64,000 bases of DNA from JAEUWI01 sp942492815 (GCA_942492815.1 OW818658.1:5642001-5706000), one strand, 5' to 3'; positions 17,301-25,560 are shown, counted from the first letter of the stretch. The notes: a model not told the origin generated them from the letters alone. Program-made: numbers and translations.

Positions 17301-17777
17301 CGCCAGGACAAAATTGTCGATCGGGTTGCGGGGCCAATCAGCTTGGGCCACGGCGGGTGGCGCGACTTCCGCGGGCGGGATGAAGGCCCAGTGGTCTTCC
17401 CAGGCCGCTCCCTCCGCTACCCAGCGCGCGAGTGTCTCTTTCTGCGCGGCGGTAAGGGACTTCGCGGAGTCCGGTGGCGGCATTTGTTCATCGGGGTCGG
17501 TCGTGCTGATGCGCAGGAGCAATGCACTCGCTGCCGCGTCGCCCGGCACGATGGCGATGGCCCCGGAGGGCAGGGCCTGCTTCGCGGCGTTCTCGTGATC
17601 CAGTCGCAGCCCCGCTTTGCGCGCCGGGGCGTCGGGGCCGTGACACGCGAAGCAGTTGTTCGAGAGGATGGGCAGGATATCGCGGTTGTACGACAGGGGC
17701 TCCGTCGCCGGGGCGGAGAAGCCGGTCACGAGGGCACAGACGGCGATAACCGGGACGACTCGGGTTGGATCGAACAA
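14340..17777 (-). CDS. Planctomycete cytochrome c / DUF1549 / DUF1553 protein (PSD1 type), long form
   Basis: A 1145-aa exported cytochrome-containing protein. After a signal peptide (residues ~1-25) comes the PSCyt1 domain (YNRDILPILSNNCFACHG, heme motif CFACH at 42-46), then the DUF1549 domain (WPRNPIDNFVLARLE, TLDLTGLPPTPDEV, CAQCHDHKYDPIS). An insertion of roughly 350 residues follows, with two beta-sandwich-like parts. The C-terminal DUF1553 domain contains NPLTARVAVNRDWQRFFG and SNTPLQALALMND. The family is thought to work at the outer face of the cell, possibly in redox steps of polymer breakdown, but the reaction is unknown. The start is TTG at 17777 with GGAG eight bases upstream. 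It pairs with the DUF1501 gene downstream. Confidence 0.92.
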   Translation of the reverse strand: MFDPTRVVPVIAVCALVTGFSAPATEPLSYNRDILPILSNNCFACHGPDAPARKAGLRLDHENAAKQALPSGAIAIVPGDAAASALLLRISTTDPDEQMPPPDSAKSLTAAQKETLARWVAEGAAWEDHWAFIPPAEVAPPAVAQADWPRNPIDNFVLARLESEGIAPAPEADRHTLIRRVTLDLTGLPPTPDEVAAFLQDAAPDAYEKVVERLLASPRHGEHRARQWLDIARYADTNGYAADIARTMWRYRDWVIDAFNANVPFDQFTIEQIAGDLLPEPTLEHRIATGFNRNHPIMMEGGAIFEEFRVQNVVDRVDTTATAWLGLTMKCAQCHDHKYDPISQKEFFEFYAYFNNVSEEESKLFGTELDGNSLPRIKAPMPAQQAETARLESALSAVRERKLRDDPALDAAQQQWESAERDMTTKRWTVLEATSVTEDSTAPGLVFTGDTTLRDITALRLDVVPGSDLNLAEVELHIAPIAGEAPEARVAFAESTATRDGVQSAYDGNAESVFVVTGTDVTSAVFVPAAPFSFAEGTRIRVVLRGAELAAARDRISLRLSSDPAFLPATVGGWLVNGPYIATSGDEALAASHVDPGQIDLSAKYDDGRAKWIAFPGGLADGVAHNLSGKNCATWFHRSISAPGPRTMELSLDNRNAVRLWVNGRLVLDKEAQRGEVGAHPAPVTIELKAGENSILVKTVDYYDFNAHTFFFARRGEAIGPMPLDVERALLRDPAARSDAEKTSLRAFYRSRNWDQWPALHAEELDRGWELAQLDKQIPTTMVMEERPEPRPANILLRGLYDQPGDPVSPAVPAALHAWPEDLPRNRLGLAKWLVDPANPLTARVAVNRDWQRFFGAGLVRTADDFGAQGEWPSHPELLDWLARDFIASGWDMKALQRRIVTSATYRQNSRVRPELSDRDPENRLLARGPRYRLDAEQIRDNALAASGLLVEALGGPSVLPYQPPGLWRDVAYGGGGLRYTAQEFIQDHGDKLHRRSLYTFWKRAAAPPGMLLFDAPNREVCTARRSRSNTPLQALALMNDTQYVEAARAMAERIMKEAGPDAAARIDHACTLLLARPARAAEKAALLAQFEAQFAEYRDAPEAARELLDTGESDYDIALDTAEFAAWTLVANALMNTDAAVTQF

Positions 17778-18027
17778 GGTCTGGACTCCACGGGTGCTGC
17801 GTTAAGTGACTGAAGCTCCATCAATCTTACCCCATCCGCGACCGGCGCGTCCTCCTTGATGAAGCGGCCCTGAAGTGTCTCCAGTCCCTGGTTGGCTTCG
17901 ACGGGTCTTGGCTGGAGTTCGGCGTCAGGGATATCTGCCCCTCCCCCGCGCGATTCTCGGGGCGAATTCAGGTAAGATAGGCATTGACCCTTATCACCCA
18001 CTGCCCCACGTCTGGAGAACGCATCCC

Positions 18028-20331
18028 ATGTCATTTCGACTCTGGCGCGCCGCGCTGGTTCTCGTGTCCCTGTTTGCCGCGGGTGCCCCCGCCGCCGATG
18101 TTTCCATTCTGCCCCACGGCAGCGCCCCCGCCGCGCTGTCGGCGGGCTATTTTCCCGATCGCGTTCATGAATTCGTATGGCGCAACTGGAACGCCGTGGT
18201 GCCCGCGAAGATCGCGGAGGTCCTTGGCGCGACAGAGGCGCAGGTGACCGAGATCGCCACCTCGATGGGCCTGCCTGCGAAACCCGATGTGCCGCCCGCG
18301 ATGATGGAGCGGGGTTACGTCACCATCATCCGCCGCAACTGGCATCTCCTGCCCTATGAGCAGTTGCTCCAGCTCCTCGATTTCACGCCGGAGCGGCTCC
18401 ATGTGATGTTGCGGGAGGAGGACTTTCTCTGGCACAAGCTCGGCCAGACCAAGCCCGTCGCGGAGCCCCTGCGTTATGTCGCGCCGAGCGACGCGTCGAA
18501 AGCGCGCGCGGCCGAGATCCGCGCGGTAGTGGAAGGGGACTTTGGCGCGAAAATTAACGAGCCGGGCGAACCCCGTTTCGATTTTGCGCGGTATCTGAGC
18601 GAGCCCGTGCCCGGCTTCACGCCGCCACCCGCGCCCCCCGAGGGCGAGGTGCCTTTCCAGCGCATCGTCCATTCCTATGTGGCGGTCTTCGGTGACCCGC
18701 TCATGAACCCGGCCCTCGACCCCTATCCCGATGGATTCCTGCAGAACCTCTCCGCGTCGGGCATCAACGGCGTGTGGCTCCATGCGGTGTTGCGCGATCT
18801 GGCCCCCGGCGGCGCGACCTTCCCCGAGTTTGGCGAGGGCCACGAGGTGCGCCTGGCCAACCTCCGCAAGATGGTGGAGCGCGCGGATAAGTTCGGCGTG
18901 AAGCTCTACCTGTACATCAATGAGCCGCGCGGCATGCCCCACGCCTTCTTCGAGAAGCACCCGGAACTGGCGGGCGCAAAAAGCGGCGAACTCACTGCCC
19001 TCTGCACCTCGGTGCCGGAAGTGCGCCAGTGGATGGGCGATTCCCTTGCCCACATCTTCCGCGAGGTGCCCGGCCTCGGCGGCATCTACTCCATCTCGGG
19101 CTCGGAGAATCTCACCAATTGCGCGTCCCACGGCGATTGGAAGGCCTGCCCGCGCTGCAAGGATCGCACCGATACCGATATCCTCGCTGAGGTGGTGGCG
19201 ATTCAGGAAGAGGGCGTGCATCGCGGCGACCCGAAGGCCAACGTGCTCATCTCCGACTGGGGCTGGCGCGGCCACGGCGACTCGGTGGAGATTATCGAGA
19301 AACTGCCGGACAACATCTGGCTCATGTCCGTCAGTGAATGGCACCTGCCGATCTCGCGCGGCGGCATCGAATCCACCGTGGGCGAATATTCCATCTCGGC
19401 CGTGGGCCCCGGTCCCCGCGCCGTGCCCCATTGGAAAGCCGCCCAGGAGCGTGGCCTGAAAACGGGCACGGAAATCCAGTTCAACAACACCTGCGAAATC
19501 GCCACGGTGCCCTATCTGCCCGTGATGGATCTCGTGGCGGAGCACTGCAACAACCTCCTGACCAAGGCCAATCTGGACGCCATGTTTATCGGTTGGACCA
19601 TGGGCGGTCACCCCTCGCCGAACATCGAATTGGCCCAGCGCCTCAGCCGCAAGCCCGCACCGAGCATCGACACGGTGCTGAACGAGATCGCCGTCGAACG
19701 CTACGGCGCGGAGGGCGCGCCCCTCGCCCGCCAGGCCTGGACCGGCATGAGCGAAGCCTTCCGCGAATACCCTTTCCACATCAGCGTGGTCTACACCTGC
19801 CCCGTGCAGTGGGGCTCCGCCAACCCGCTCTACGCGGAAAAGACGGGCTACAGCGCCACCATGTGGGGCATCCCCTACGACAACCTCGACGGCTGGCGCG
19901 GACCCTATCCCGCGGACATCTTCGCGGACCAGTTCGAGAAAGTGGCCCAGGGCTGGAAGCCGGGCATCGAGGCGCTGGCCAAAGCTGCCGAGAGCGCGCC
20001 GAAGTCAATGAAAGAAGCCGTCGCCACCGACCTGCGCTACGCGAAAGCCGCCGCGAACCACTTCCAGGCCGTGGCCAACCAGAGCCGCTTCACGGCCGCT
20101 CGCGACGCCCTCGTCGATCCCGCCGCAACACGCACCCCCGAGCAGACCGAAGTCCTGCGGCAGCAAATGCGCCAGGCGGTGGAATCGGAGCTGATACTGG
20201 CGAAGGAGTTGTATGAGCTCGTGAAAGAAGACTCCCGCATCGGCTTCGAGCCCTCCTGCCAGTACTTCTATTTGCCGCTGGACCTGGTGGAGAAGGTGGT
20301 GAACTGCCGGTGGTTGCTGGAAAGAATATAA
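18028..20331 (+). CDS. Exported TIM-barrel protein, glycoside-hydrolase-like
   Basis: A 767-aa exported protein with a signal peptide ending at APAADV. The body (about residues 190-560) looks like a TIM barrel: FLQNLSASGINGVWLHAVLRDL, GVKLYLYINEPRGMP, GGIYSISGSENLTNC followed by a CPRC motif, and VLISDWGWRG. The pattern (a strand ending in E or D before a Cys pair) resembles hexosaminidase/glucuronidase-like barrels and recalls the DUF4838 and tandem GH-like proteins further along. A helical C-terminal region follows. The ATG at 18028 has GGAG upstream and begins the signal peptide; the longer frame does not. Divergent from the PSD1 gene. Substrate not known. Confidence 0.72.
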   Translation: MSFRLWRAALVLVSLFAAGAPAADVSILPHGSAPAALSAGYFPDRVHEFVWRNWNAVVPAKIAEVLGATEAQVTEIATSMGLPAKPDVPPAMMERGYVTIIRRNWHLLPYEQLLQLLDFTPERLHVMLREEDFLWHKLGQTKPVAEPLRYVAPSDASKARAAEIRAVVEGDFGAKINEPGEPRFDFARYLSEPVPGFTPPPAPPEGEVPFQRIVHSYVAVFGDPLMNPALDPYPDGFLQNLSASGINGVWLHAVLRDLAPGGATFPEFGEGHEVRLANLRKMVERADKFGVKLYLYINEPRGMPHAFFEKHPELAGAKSGELTALCTSVPEVRQWMGDSLAHIFREVPGLGGIYSISGSENLTNCASHGDWKACPRCKDRTDTDILAEVVAIQEEGVHRGDPKANVLISDWGWRGHGDSVEIIEKLPDNIWLMSVSEWHLPISRGGIESTVGEYSISAVGPGPRAVPHWKAAQERGLKTGTEIQFNNTCEIATVPYLPVMDLVAEHCNNLLTKANLDAMFIGWTMGGHPSPNIELAQRLSRKPAPSIDTVLNEIAVERYGAEGAPLARQAWTGMSEAFREYPFHISVVYTCPVQWGSANPLYAEKTGYSATMWGIPYDNLDGWRGPYPADIFADQFEKVAQGWKPGIEALAKAAESAPKSMKEAVATDLRYAKAAANHFQAVANQSRFTAARDALVDPAATRTPEQTEVLRQQMRQAVESELILAKELYELVKEDSRIGFEPSCQYFYLPLDLVEKVVNCRWLLERI

Positions 20332-20341
20332 GAACCATGGG

Positions 20342-20383
20342 AACGGACACGCGCTCGCCACATCGGCGGGCGCGTGTCCCGTT
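20342..20383 (+). terminator. Hairpin terminator after the TIM-barrel gene
   Basis: AACGGACACGCGC (20342-20354) pairs with GCGCGTGTCCCGTT (20370-20383) with one bulged base, and CGCC/GGCG extends the stem inside. It begins 11 bases after the stop codon at 20331. The tail TTTCTGCTT is only weakly T-rich. The word GCGTGTCCCG recurs in the hairpin at 21346-21370. Confidence 0.65.
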
Positions 20384-20659
20384 TCTGCTTGAAGGCAACT
20401 GCAGGTTACGGCGAGTCCGGTAATGCGCGTGCCTGTCCCGGTGGATGGGTTGGGGGACTTCGGGCTAAATTGAATACCGACTCCATCATTCACTTTGAAT
20501 TCAATCTGGTTGCCTCAATCCGTCTTCTCCAAGGTCACGCTACTTCACCCATTCCAATCACCTGAAATGAACCTTCTGTTCTACGCGACGTAGTAGCGAT
20601 GGACCGTGGCCATTGTCGTGGCTGTCACCGGGCCAAGACTTTACCTCGGAGGAACGCGC

Positions 20660-21343
20660 ATGAAAGTCCGGCAAGCCATCAAGCACCTGCTGTTCGCGTC
20701 AAGCGCCGTCGCGGCGTTCGCGCTACTTACACCGTGGAAATGGATCGCACCACCGCCGGAGCCGCCACGTGTCCAGCGGCTCATTGATCCAACTTTCCAC
20801 CTACGTCCGTACAAGGACCCCTATCGGAATGACATCCTGGACTCTGTGCTTCAGGCGTCGAAACCGATCGACGCGACCATGGCGCCGCTACAGCGTGATG
20901 TGGGTATCTATCTCGTGCCCGGTCCACCGCTACCTTGGAACGACCAGTACATGGGCAGAAAGGTACGCGTCTACAACAACGCGGGCGAGACCAAGGCCAT
21001 CCCCACCATCGATTGTGTGCTGTATGCGATTCCCGAGGCCATGGACAGCGAAGGGCGGTGGCGCGCCTTGGAGAGCTACATAAATGGGTTTTGCAACTTC
21101 AGTTACTTCGGTGTGAATCTTGAACCCCAACACTACTGGGAATTTGTGGTCCCGATTTACAGCGGAAGCTTTCGTACGAAAATGCGGTACGTGCTGTCGC
21201 TGGGTGGCGACAAGGTCGCGTATTCCGAGGAGTTCGACGGGTCCGTCGCACCGGAGCTACTGGGCACAGCGTGGGGAGTGGAGGGAAAGCGGCCGGAACC
21301 GATATTGGGTTATGTGATGCCCGGAACCACGCAACCGCTATAA
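20660..21343 (+). CDS. Hypothetical exported or membrane-anchored protein
   Basis: A 227-aa protein of no family I recognise. The N-terminus MKVRQAIKHLLFASSAVAAFALLTPWKW is a signal or anchor segment, followed by a Pro-rich linker (APPPEPPR). The rest is a soluble domain rich in aromatic residues with no obvious catalytic motif. The start is the ATG at 20660, because GGAGG lies eight bases upstream; the frame extends 18 codons further without support. It stands alone between two hairpins and is convergent with the DUF218 gene. Confidence 0.75.
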   Translation: MKVRQAIKHLLFASSAVAAFALLTPWKWIAPPPEPPRVQRLIDPTFHLRPYKDPYRNDILDSVLQASKPIDATMAPLQRDVGIYLVPGPPLPWNDQYMGRKVRVYNNAGETKAIPTIDCVLYAIPEAMDSEGRWRALESYINGFCNFSYFGVNLEPQHYWEFVVPIYSGSFRTKMRYVLSLGGDKVAYSEEFDGSVAPELLGTAWGVEGKRPEPILGYVMPGTTQPL

Positions 21344-21345
21344 AG

Positions 21346-21370
21346 CGGGAAACGCACGTGGCGTGTCCCG
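21346..21370. terminator. Short hairpin between convergent genes
   Basis: CGGGAAACGC (21346-21355) pairs with GCGTGTCCCG (21361-21370) at 9 of 10 positions, with a 5-base loop. It lies between the stops of the convergent genes at 21343 and 21377 and could serve both. No T-run is visible. Confidence 0.5.
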
Positions 21371-21376
21371 GCCCCA

Positions 21377-21949
21377 TCAGTCCACGACGAGGTATTTCCC
21401 ATACGCCACCACCTCGCGCAGTGTCGCATACACATCCCGCGTCGAGTAAACCCGTGAATGAGCTGTTCCAATCTGCTCAACGCCGGCCTGTCTTAAGGCC
21501 AGGCGGCAGCGGCTGATGTGGAAGAACTGGCTCACCACGATTACCGACTCAAAGCCATGTGCGTCGCGAATTGCGGCAAAATTCTTCGCGGAGGCCGCCG
21601 TGTTGATGCCCTCATTGTCGATCACGATATCTTGCTCGGGAACACCGTGCGCCACGAGCCAGGCGGCCATGACTGTGCCCTCGTAGTGCCCCTCCTTTCC
21701 GAATCCGCCACTTACCACGATCTTGGAGACGATTCCGGCTTCGTATAGCTCTTTGCCGCGTTCCACACGTCCCCGGAGTCGGGGGGATAGCGTGCCATCG
21801 GGAAACACCGAGTTGCCGAGGACGAGCGCGGCATCCGCGTTGAAGGTGTCGTCGGTGAATCCATCCAGAACCAGGGCCGAAATGGCGGCGATAAGGGGCA
21901 GGAGAAGCAACGCAAACACAATTGCGACGATTCGTATTTTCTTGCGCAC
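21377..21949 (-). CDS. DUF218 (YdcF/SanA-like) membrane-anchored protein
   Basis: A protein of about 190 aa of the DUF218 (YdcF/SanA) family. It has an N-terminal membrane anchor (RIVAIVFALLLLPLIAAIS) followed by the family core: ADAALVLGNSV, RLRGRVERGKELYEAG, SKIVVSGGFGKEG, YEGTVMAAWLVAHGVPEQDIVIDNEG, NTAASAKNF and VVSQFFHISRC. Family members are linked to envelope integrity, vancomycin sensitivity (SanA) and nucleotide-type binding, but the reaction is unclear. I place the start at the GTG (21949) just before the anchor; an ATG at 22081 would add 44 residues of unconserved sequence. No operon partner. Confidence 0.85.
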   Translation of the reverse strand: MRKKIRIVAIVFALLLLPLIAAISALVLDGFTDDTFNADAALVLGNSVFPDGTLSPRLRGRVERGKELYEAGIVSKIVVSGGFGKEGHYEGTVMAAWLVAHGVPEQDIVIDNEGINTAASAKNFAAIRDAHGFESVIVVSQFFHISRCRLALRQAGVEQIGTAHSRVYSTRDVYATLREVVAYGKYLVVD

Positions 21950-22302
21950 AGACGGGGCCCTCTCGAATCTGCTGGAAAGGTTTCTGGAACTGAATGCCCG
22001 ATGCTGCGCCAAAGTTCCAGCAATCGAAAGGGGAACGTGGGGACGTACCGCCGCAGGTGTACCCGACACACGCAGCGACACGCCACGCTATCCAGTAAGA
22101 CCCCGTCGAGCGAAGCTCACGCCAGGGCGGCGGCATGTCCCGGAGGATGCTGGAATCGCGACACGAACTGTATCGGAGTCGTCACACCCATCCGCTGGGA
22201 CAGGCGCGCGCTTCGGCACCACTGCTGCTATCTACCGCAGCCTGAAAGACTCTGGGAATCGTCCGCCCGAAGCCGTCACGAGGCGCGAGTCCGTCCCCCC
22301 TT
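21950..22302. other. Intergenic stretch without a recognised gene
   Basis: About 350 bases between the chosen start of the DUF218 gene and the end of the SRPBCC gene. The DUF218 frame stays open to an ATG at 22081, so part of it may be coding if that start is used. I see no RNA gene, strong hairpin or repeat here. Confidence 0.4.
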
Positions 22303-22854
22303 CTATCGAGCGGCTTCTTCCCGCTCCGCGATACCCTTCAGTGTTTCCAGGCCCACTTCCCAGTCACCGCCTACCATCTTGTCCATGTCAATGAAGAGCC
22401 CCACTATCCGGGGCATCAGGGCGTCGCTCTTGCCATCCATGCTCCAGGTGATGCGGCGTTGCTCGCCTTCGTCATCGACGCGCCATTCGACGTGGTTGTC
22501 GCATTTGAAAGGGCGATCGAATTGCAGGCTCATGTCGATGGACCGTCCCGGGTTGATGGCGACGATGCGCATCCTTCCCGCCCCGACGTCTTTGTTCCCT
22601 TCCCAGGCGTAGTGCGCGCCGATACCGCTGGAGGGGGCACTCAGTTCCATCTTCATGTTGAGGTCGCGCTTGTTGTAGGGGGACCACTCATCCCAGCGAC
22701 CAAGATCGCTGAAGATCGCAAATACCGTGTCGGCGCTGGCCGTTGTGCTAATGCTGCGCTGGTAGCTTATGTCCGTAGGCCGCATCGACGCGGCAATGAC
22801 GATGCCGATGATGAAGAGCAGGATCAAGGCCGCAATACCTAGTAAGATGTACAT
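22303..22854 (-). CDS. Membrane-anchored SRPBCC protein
   Basis: A 183-aa protein with an N-terminal membrane segment (YILLGIAALILLFIIGIVIAA) and a SRPBCC (START/Bet v1-like) domain: QRSISTTASADTVFAIFSDLGRWDEWSPY, GIGAHYAWEGNKDVGAGRM, and a C-terminal helix KMVGGDWEVGLETLKG. The fold binds small hydrophobic ligands in a deep pocket. It is a paralogue of the gene at 25012-25560. The start is ATG 22854 with GAGGT upstream; the frame continues through the period-9 hairpin, which merely keeps phase. It is the last gene of the ArsR-SRPBCC-DoxX-VOC island, after the hairpin at 22906-22993. Confidence 0.9.
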   Translation of the reverse strand: MYILLGIAALILLFIIGIVIAASMRPTDISYQRSISTTASADTVFAIFSDLGRWDEWSPYNKRDLNMKMELSAPSSGIGAHYAWEGNKDVGAGRMRIVAINPGRSIDMSLQFDRPFKCDNHVEWRVDDEGEQRRITWSMDGKSDALMPRIVGLFIDMDKMVGGDWEVGLETLKGIAEREEAAR

Positions 22855-22905
22855 TGGAGTTACCTCACAGTCTTTTTGGGTAGTTCCGATTGCATTTGCT
22901 CGTCT

Positions 22906-22993
22906 CAGGGACGACAGGGACATCAGGGACAGCACGAAAGGGTAGTTCGTCCACGTTTCACTCTGCCGTCGCTGTTGTCCCTGCCGTCCCTGC
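22906..22993. repeat. Period-9 inverted repeat hairpin, CAGGGAC word (copy 1)
   Basis: CAGGGAC starts at 22906, 22915 and 22924; the inverse GTCSCTG starts at 22968, 22977 and 22986. Spacing is 9 bp in both arms, and the 28-nt arms are reverse complements at about 24 of 28 positions. It lies between the VOC gene and the SRPBCC gene of the same-strand island. Confidence 0.9.
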
Positions 22994-23005
22994 AATATTC
23001 CGCTA

Positions 23006-23428
23006 TCAGCCCTTCATTTCCGGCGTCGTCACCATCCAACCTACACCAAACTTATCCTGAACCATGCCGAAGCAGGGTGACCAGAAGGTCTCGCCGAGAG
23101 GCATGGTCACGCTGCCGCCTTCGCTCAGCGCGTTGAAAACGCGCTCGGCCGCCTTCGCATCGGGCACGGTGTAGGACAGGGAGAAGCCCTTGAAACCGGC
23201 ATCGCACTTGCAATTGCCGTCGGACAGCATGATTACGTCATCACCCACCCTCATCGAAGCATGCATGATCTTGCCCGCCATGTCCGGTCCGGTCATGTCC
23301 GGCGGAAGTGGCTCGGGGCACTCTCCAAAGGTCATCTTCATTTCCAAGCTGCCGCCGAGGGCACTCGTATAGAACGCGATAGCTTCTTCACAGCGTCCTT
23401 CGAAAAACAGATACGGTTGGATAGCCAT
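23006..23428 (-). CDS. VOC-family protein, PhnB-like
   Basis: A 140-aa protein of the vicinal oxygen chelate superfamily, of the PhnB-like (glyoxalase/3-demethylubiquinone methyltransferase-like) type. Typical features are the start AIQPYLFFEGRCEEAIAFYTSALGG, then HASMRVGDDVIMLSDG, and the ending PCFGMVQDKFGVGWMVTT. The metal ligands usual for glyoxalase I are not obvious, as in most PhnB proteins. The start is ATG 23428 with an AAGGA-like site; the frame upstream overlaps the next gene. It is within the ArsR-SRPBCC-DoxX island, 82 bases after the AHSA1 gene. Confidence 0.9.
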   Translation of the reverse strand: MAIQPYLFFEGRCEEAIAFYTSALGGSLEMKMTFGECPEPLPPDMTGPDMAGKIMHASMRVGDDVIMLSDGNCKCDAGFKGFSLSYTVPDAKAAERVFNALSEGGSVTMPLGETFWSPCFGMVQDKFGVGWMVTTPEMKG

Positions 23429-23510
23429 TCCTTTTTTCCCTTGTTTCAGTTGATGTTTCTTGATACCAGGCCGCCTCGGGCGGTCTTCGCTTCCAGGTTT
23501 CTTCCGCCGA

Positions 23511-24008
23511 TTAGATCGCGTCGGCCAGTCGTTCGAGCATCTGGAGCCAGCCCGCGTGGGCACCCGTGCGCACGGCGACGGATTCGAGTGCGTTCTGGTG
23601 AAGCTTCAGCGTGGTCATCCCGTCTTCCTCGATAAACTCCACAATCACAATCGTCTCGGCCGGCCAGTCGGCGTCTTTGCCCGCGTCGTCAGAATCTAGA
23701 AGTCGTCCCTCCTCATCGCAGAGCGCCATGGAAAAGGCAATTCGCTTTGGCGCATCGATTTCGTGATAGGTGCCGGTGCACCAGCAGTCGGGATAGTCCG
23801 GATTGCGGATGCAGGTGAGGAAGGTGCCGCCGGGCTGAAAGTCGAAATGGCGAATCTCGACTGTGCAGCCGTGGGGCGCATACCAGCGTTTGAGGGCATC
23901 CGCAGAGCTCCAAGCGGCAAATACGGCCTCGCGCGGCGCGTAGTACAGGCGGGAGAGATGCACCATTTTGTCCGTCAGGTCGATTTCGGGCAGGACCATC
24001 GTTCTCAT
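23511..24008 (-). CDS. SRPBCC protein, AHSA1-like
   Basis: A 165-aa soluble protein of the Activator-of-Hsp90-ATPase-1-like SRPBCC family. Visible marks are LSRLYYAPREAVFAAWSSADALKRWYAPHG, DFQPGGTFLTCIRNPD, YHEIDAPKRIAFS and ETIVIVEFIEEDGMTTLKLHQ, ending in a helix HAGWLQMLERLADAI. Bacterial members bind small ligands and are often co-encoded with an ArsR regulator, as here. AGGAT lies upstream of the ATG at 24008. A sister gene sits at 24504-24998, with DoxX between them. Confidence 0.92.
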   Translation of the reverse strand: MRTMVLPEIDLTDKMVHLSRLYYAPREAVFAAWSSADALKRWYAPHGCTVEIRHFDFQPGGTFLTCIRNPDYPDCWCTGTYHEIDAPKRIAFSMALCDEEGRLLDSDDAGKDADWPAETIVIVEFIEEDGMTTLKLHQNALESVAVRTGAHAGWLQMLERLADAI

Positions 24009-24050
24009 GGGAGTATCCTTTTCATGTTGAGGGGGCTTTCCAGCCCCACT

Positions 24051-24452
24051 TCAATGCGGTTTACGAAGGGGTATCAGGTTGCGGATCCGCGCGTCGCGCA
24101 GAAAGAGCCCGCCCCAGACCATCACGCCAAAGGCCAGCGGGCCAATGAAGGCCTCATCCGCGCGCACATGGGTCACGATGGCCCCGCCCAGGTAGCCCGT
24201 AAGCAAGATCGCGCCCAGCACGGCGGTCTGCGGAATGATGTAGATCACCGTACAGATCAGTTCAACAATCCCTATGGGCACGATCACGCCCGCGGGAAAG
24301 CCCATTTTGGTAAATCCTTCGATGACCATCGGCGCTTTTGAGATTTTCATGCCTGCGCTCATGAACAGCATCAGCACGGGTATGGCGCTCATGATGTAGC
24401 TGATCCACAGGACGGCTTTCGAGGGAGATGGTTGCGTGTTTTCGGGTTCCAT
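24051..24452 (-). CDS. DoxX family membrane protein
   Basis: A 133-aa protein with four hydrophobic segments of the DoxX/DoxD family. The usual pattern is visible: SYIMSAIPVLMLFMSAGMKI, VIEGFTKMGFPAGVIVPIGIVELICTVIYIIPQTAVLGAILLTGYLGGA-type helices in order, then a last helix IGPLAFGVMVWGGLFL. DoxX-like proteins are linked to thiosulfate oxidation or redox balance in some species, but the small ArsR-linked forms are uncharacterised. AAGGA lies upstream of the ATG. It is 42 bases from the AHSA1 gene on one side and 51 on the other, in the same operon. Confidence 0.9.
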   Translation of the reverse strand: MEPENTQPSPSKAVLWISYIMSAIPVLMLFMSAGMKISKAPMVIEGFTKMGFPAGVIVPIGIVELICTVIYIIPQTAVLGAILLTGYLGGAIVTHVRADEAFIGPLAFGVMVWGGLFLRDARIRNLIPLRKPH

Positions 24453-24503
24453 GGTGTTTTTCCTTTCCGGGATTACTGTCAGTACTTGCCTATTTCAGAA
24501 TGC

Positions 24504-24998
24504 TCAGCTCAGCCGCGCCAGGACGGCTTCCAATTTGTCGAGCATCTCGATCCATCCCTGGGTGCATGCGCTTATCTCACTCGCTGGAATACCTTCATGG
24601 TGAAGTTTGAAGCGTGTTCTATCCTCCATTTTTTCAAAGGTCAACGTTACATTCAAGACCGCCGGATAAATATCGCCCATGCCATAGTAGGTGCCGGAAA
24701 CCACGTTGCCCTCCGGGTCCGCGAAGGAGTCCGTGAATACAATGCGCTCCATCGGGACGATTTCGAGATAGGTTCCCGTGCTCCACATTTCTTTGCCGTC
24801 GGGCATCCGCATGCAGAAGTGGTATTTTCCACCCCCCCGAAAATCGATGGTCGCGGCGGGCGAGGTAAAGGTCTTCGGTCCCCACCATTTCATGAGGTTG
24901 TCCGGCTCGGTCCAGCAGCGCCATACCCGGTCGCGGGGCGCGTCGAAAACCCGCTCGATGAAGATGTCTTCAGTTTGGGTTTCTATTGCGTTGCTCAT
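24504..24998 (-). CDS. SRPBCC protein, AHSA1-like
   Basis: A 164-aa AHSA1-type SRPBCC protein, paralogous to 23511-24008. Marks are IFIERVFDAPRDRVWRCWTEPDNLMKWWGP, then TIDFRGGGKYHFCMRMPDG, GTYLEIVPMERIVFTDSF and VTLTFEKMEDRTRFKLHHEG, ending with WIEMLDKLEAVLARLS. The ligand is unknown. AAGGA precedes the ATG at 24998. It begins 13 bases after the stop of the membrane-anchored SRPBCC gene, so the two are very likely co-transcribed. Confidence 0.93.
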   Translation of the reverse strand: MSNAIETQTEDIFIERVFDAPRDRVWRCWTEPDNLMKWWGPKTFTSPAATIDFRGGGKYHFCMRMPDGKEMWSTGTYLEIVPMERIVFTDSFADPEGNVVSGTYYGMGDIYPAVLNVTLTFEKMEDRTRFKLHHEGIPASEISACTQGWIEMLDKLEAVLARLS

Positions 24999-25011
24999 GA
25001 TCCTTGTTCCT

Positions 25012-25560
25012 TCAGGTTGTTGGCACGGATTCGGCCGCCGCTTTCATGGCCGTAAGGCCTTTCTCAAAATCGGCGCCCACCATGGCGTCCATATCCACGA
25101 AAAGGCAGAAGGCTTTGCCGACAAAATTGTTCTTTCCGGCCATCGTCCAGGTAACCGTTGTTCCGTCGCCCTCGGGCTTGAAGCTGAACTCCGATGTGTT
25201 GGTGGCCGCCATAGGCTTAATGAACTCCAATTGGATACCGACCTGCTCCGGCGCGCGGCTTTCCAGTATGATCATCTTCCCTTCGCCCACGTCGCTGTTT
25301 CCGGTCCAGGTGTAGACGGCGCCCGCGCCGGATTCAGATCCTTCGAAGGTGGTCTTCATCGCGGGATCCAGCTTGGCCCAGGGACTCCACTTTTCCCACT
25401 GGTGAAAGTCATTCACCAGCCCGAACACCGTGGCCGGCGGGGCCGCGATGGTCGTGCCCCGCACGATGCTGAACTCCGCCGGTTGCATGGCCACCGTCAC
25501 CGCCAGAATTCCGATCAGAGCCGCGAACAGCCCCAGCGCAATCATCACCTTCTTAAGCAT
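25012..25560 (-). CDS. Membrane-anchored SRPBCC protein
   Basis: A 182-aa protein with an N-terminal transmembrane segment (MIALGLFAALIGILAVTVA) and a SRPBCC domain (GTTIAAPPATVFGLVNDFHQWEKWSPW, GAVYTWTGNSDVGEGKM, GTTVTWTMAGKNN) ending in a helix GADFEKGLTAMKAAAES. It closely resembles the gene at 22303-22854 in architecture. The strong GGGAG site before ATG 25560 supports the start. It is the first gene after the ArsR regulator, 95 bases downstream. Confidence 0.92.
   Translation of the reverse strand: MLKKVMIALGLFAALIGILAVTVAMQPAEFSIVRGTTIAAPPATVFGLVNDFHQWEKWSPWAKLDPAMKTTFEGSESGAGAVYTWTGNSDVGEGKMIILESRAPEQVGIQLEFIKPMAATNTSEFSFKPEGDGTTVTWTMAGKNNFVGKAFCLFVDMDAMVGADFEKGLTAMKAAAESVPTT

Noticed and set aside
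22906..22993. CRISPR array
   Set aside because: The 9-bp repeats are far too short, there are no spacers of CRISPR length and the arms are inverted; no cas genes are present.
22855..22995. N-terminal extension of the SRPBCC protein through the hairpin
   Set aside because: The extension encodes only the 9-bp repeat (QGRQGQQ, LSLMSLSSL); the internal ATG has a ribosome site and begins the membrane anchor.
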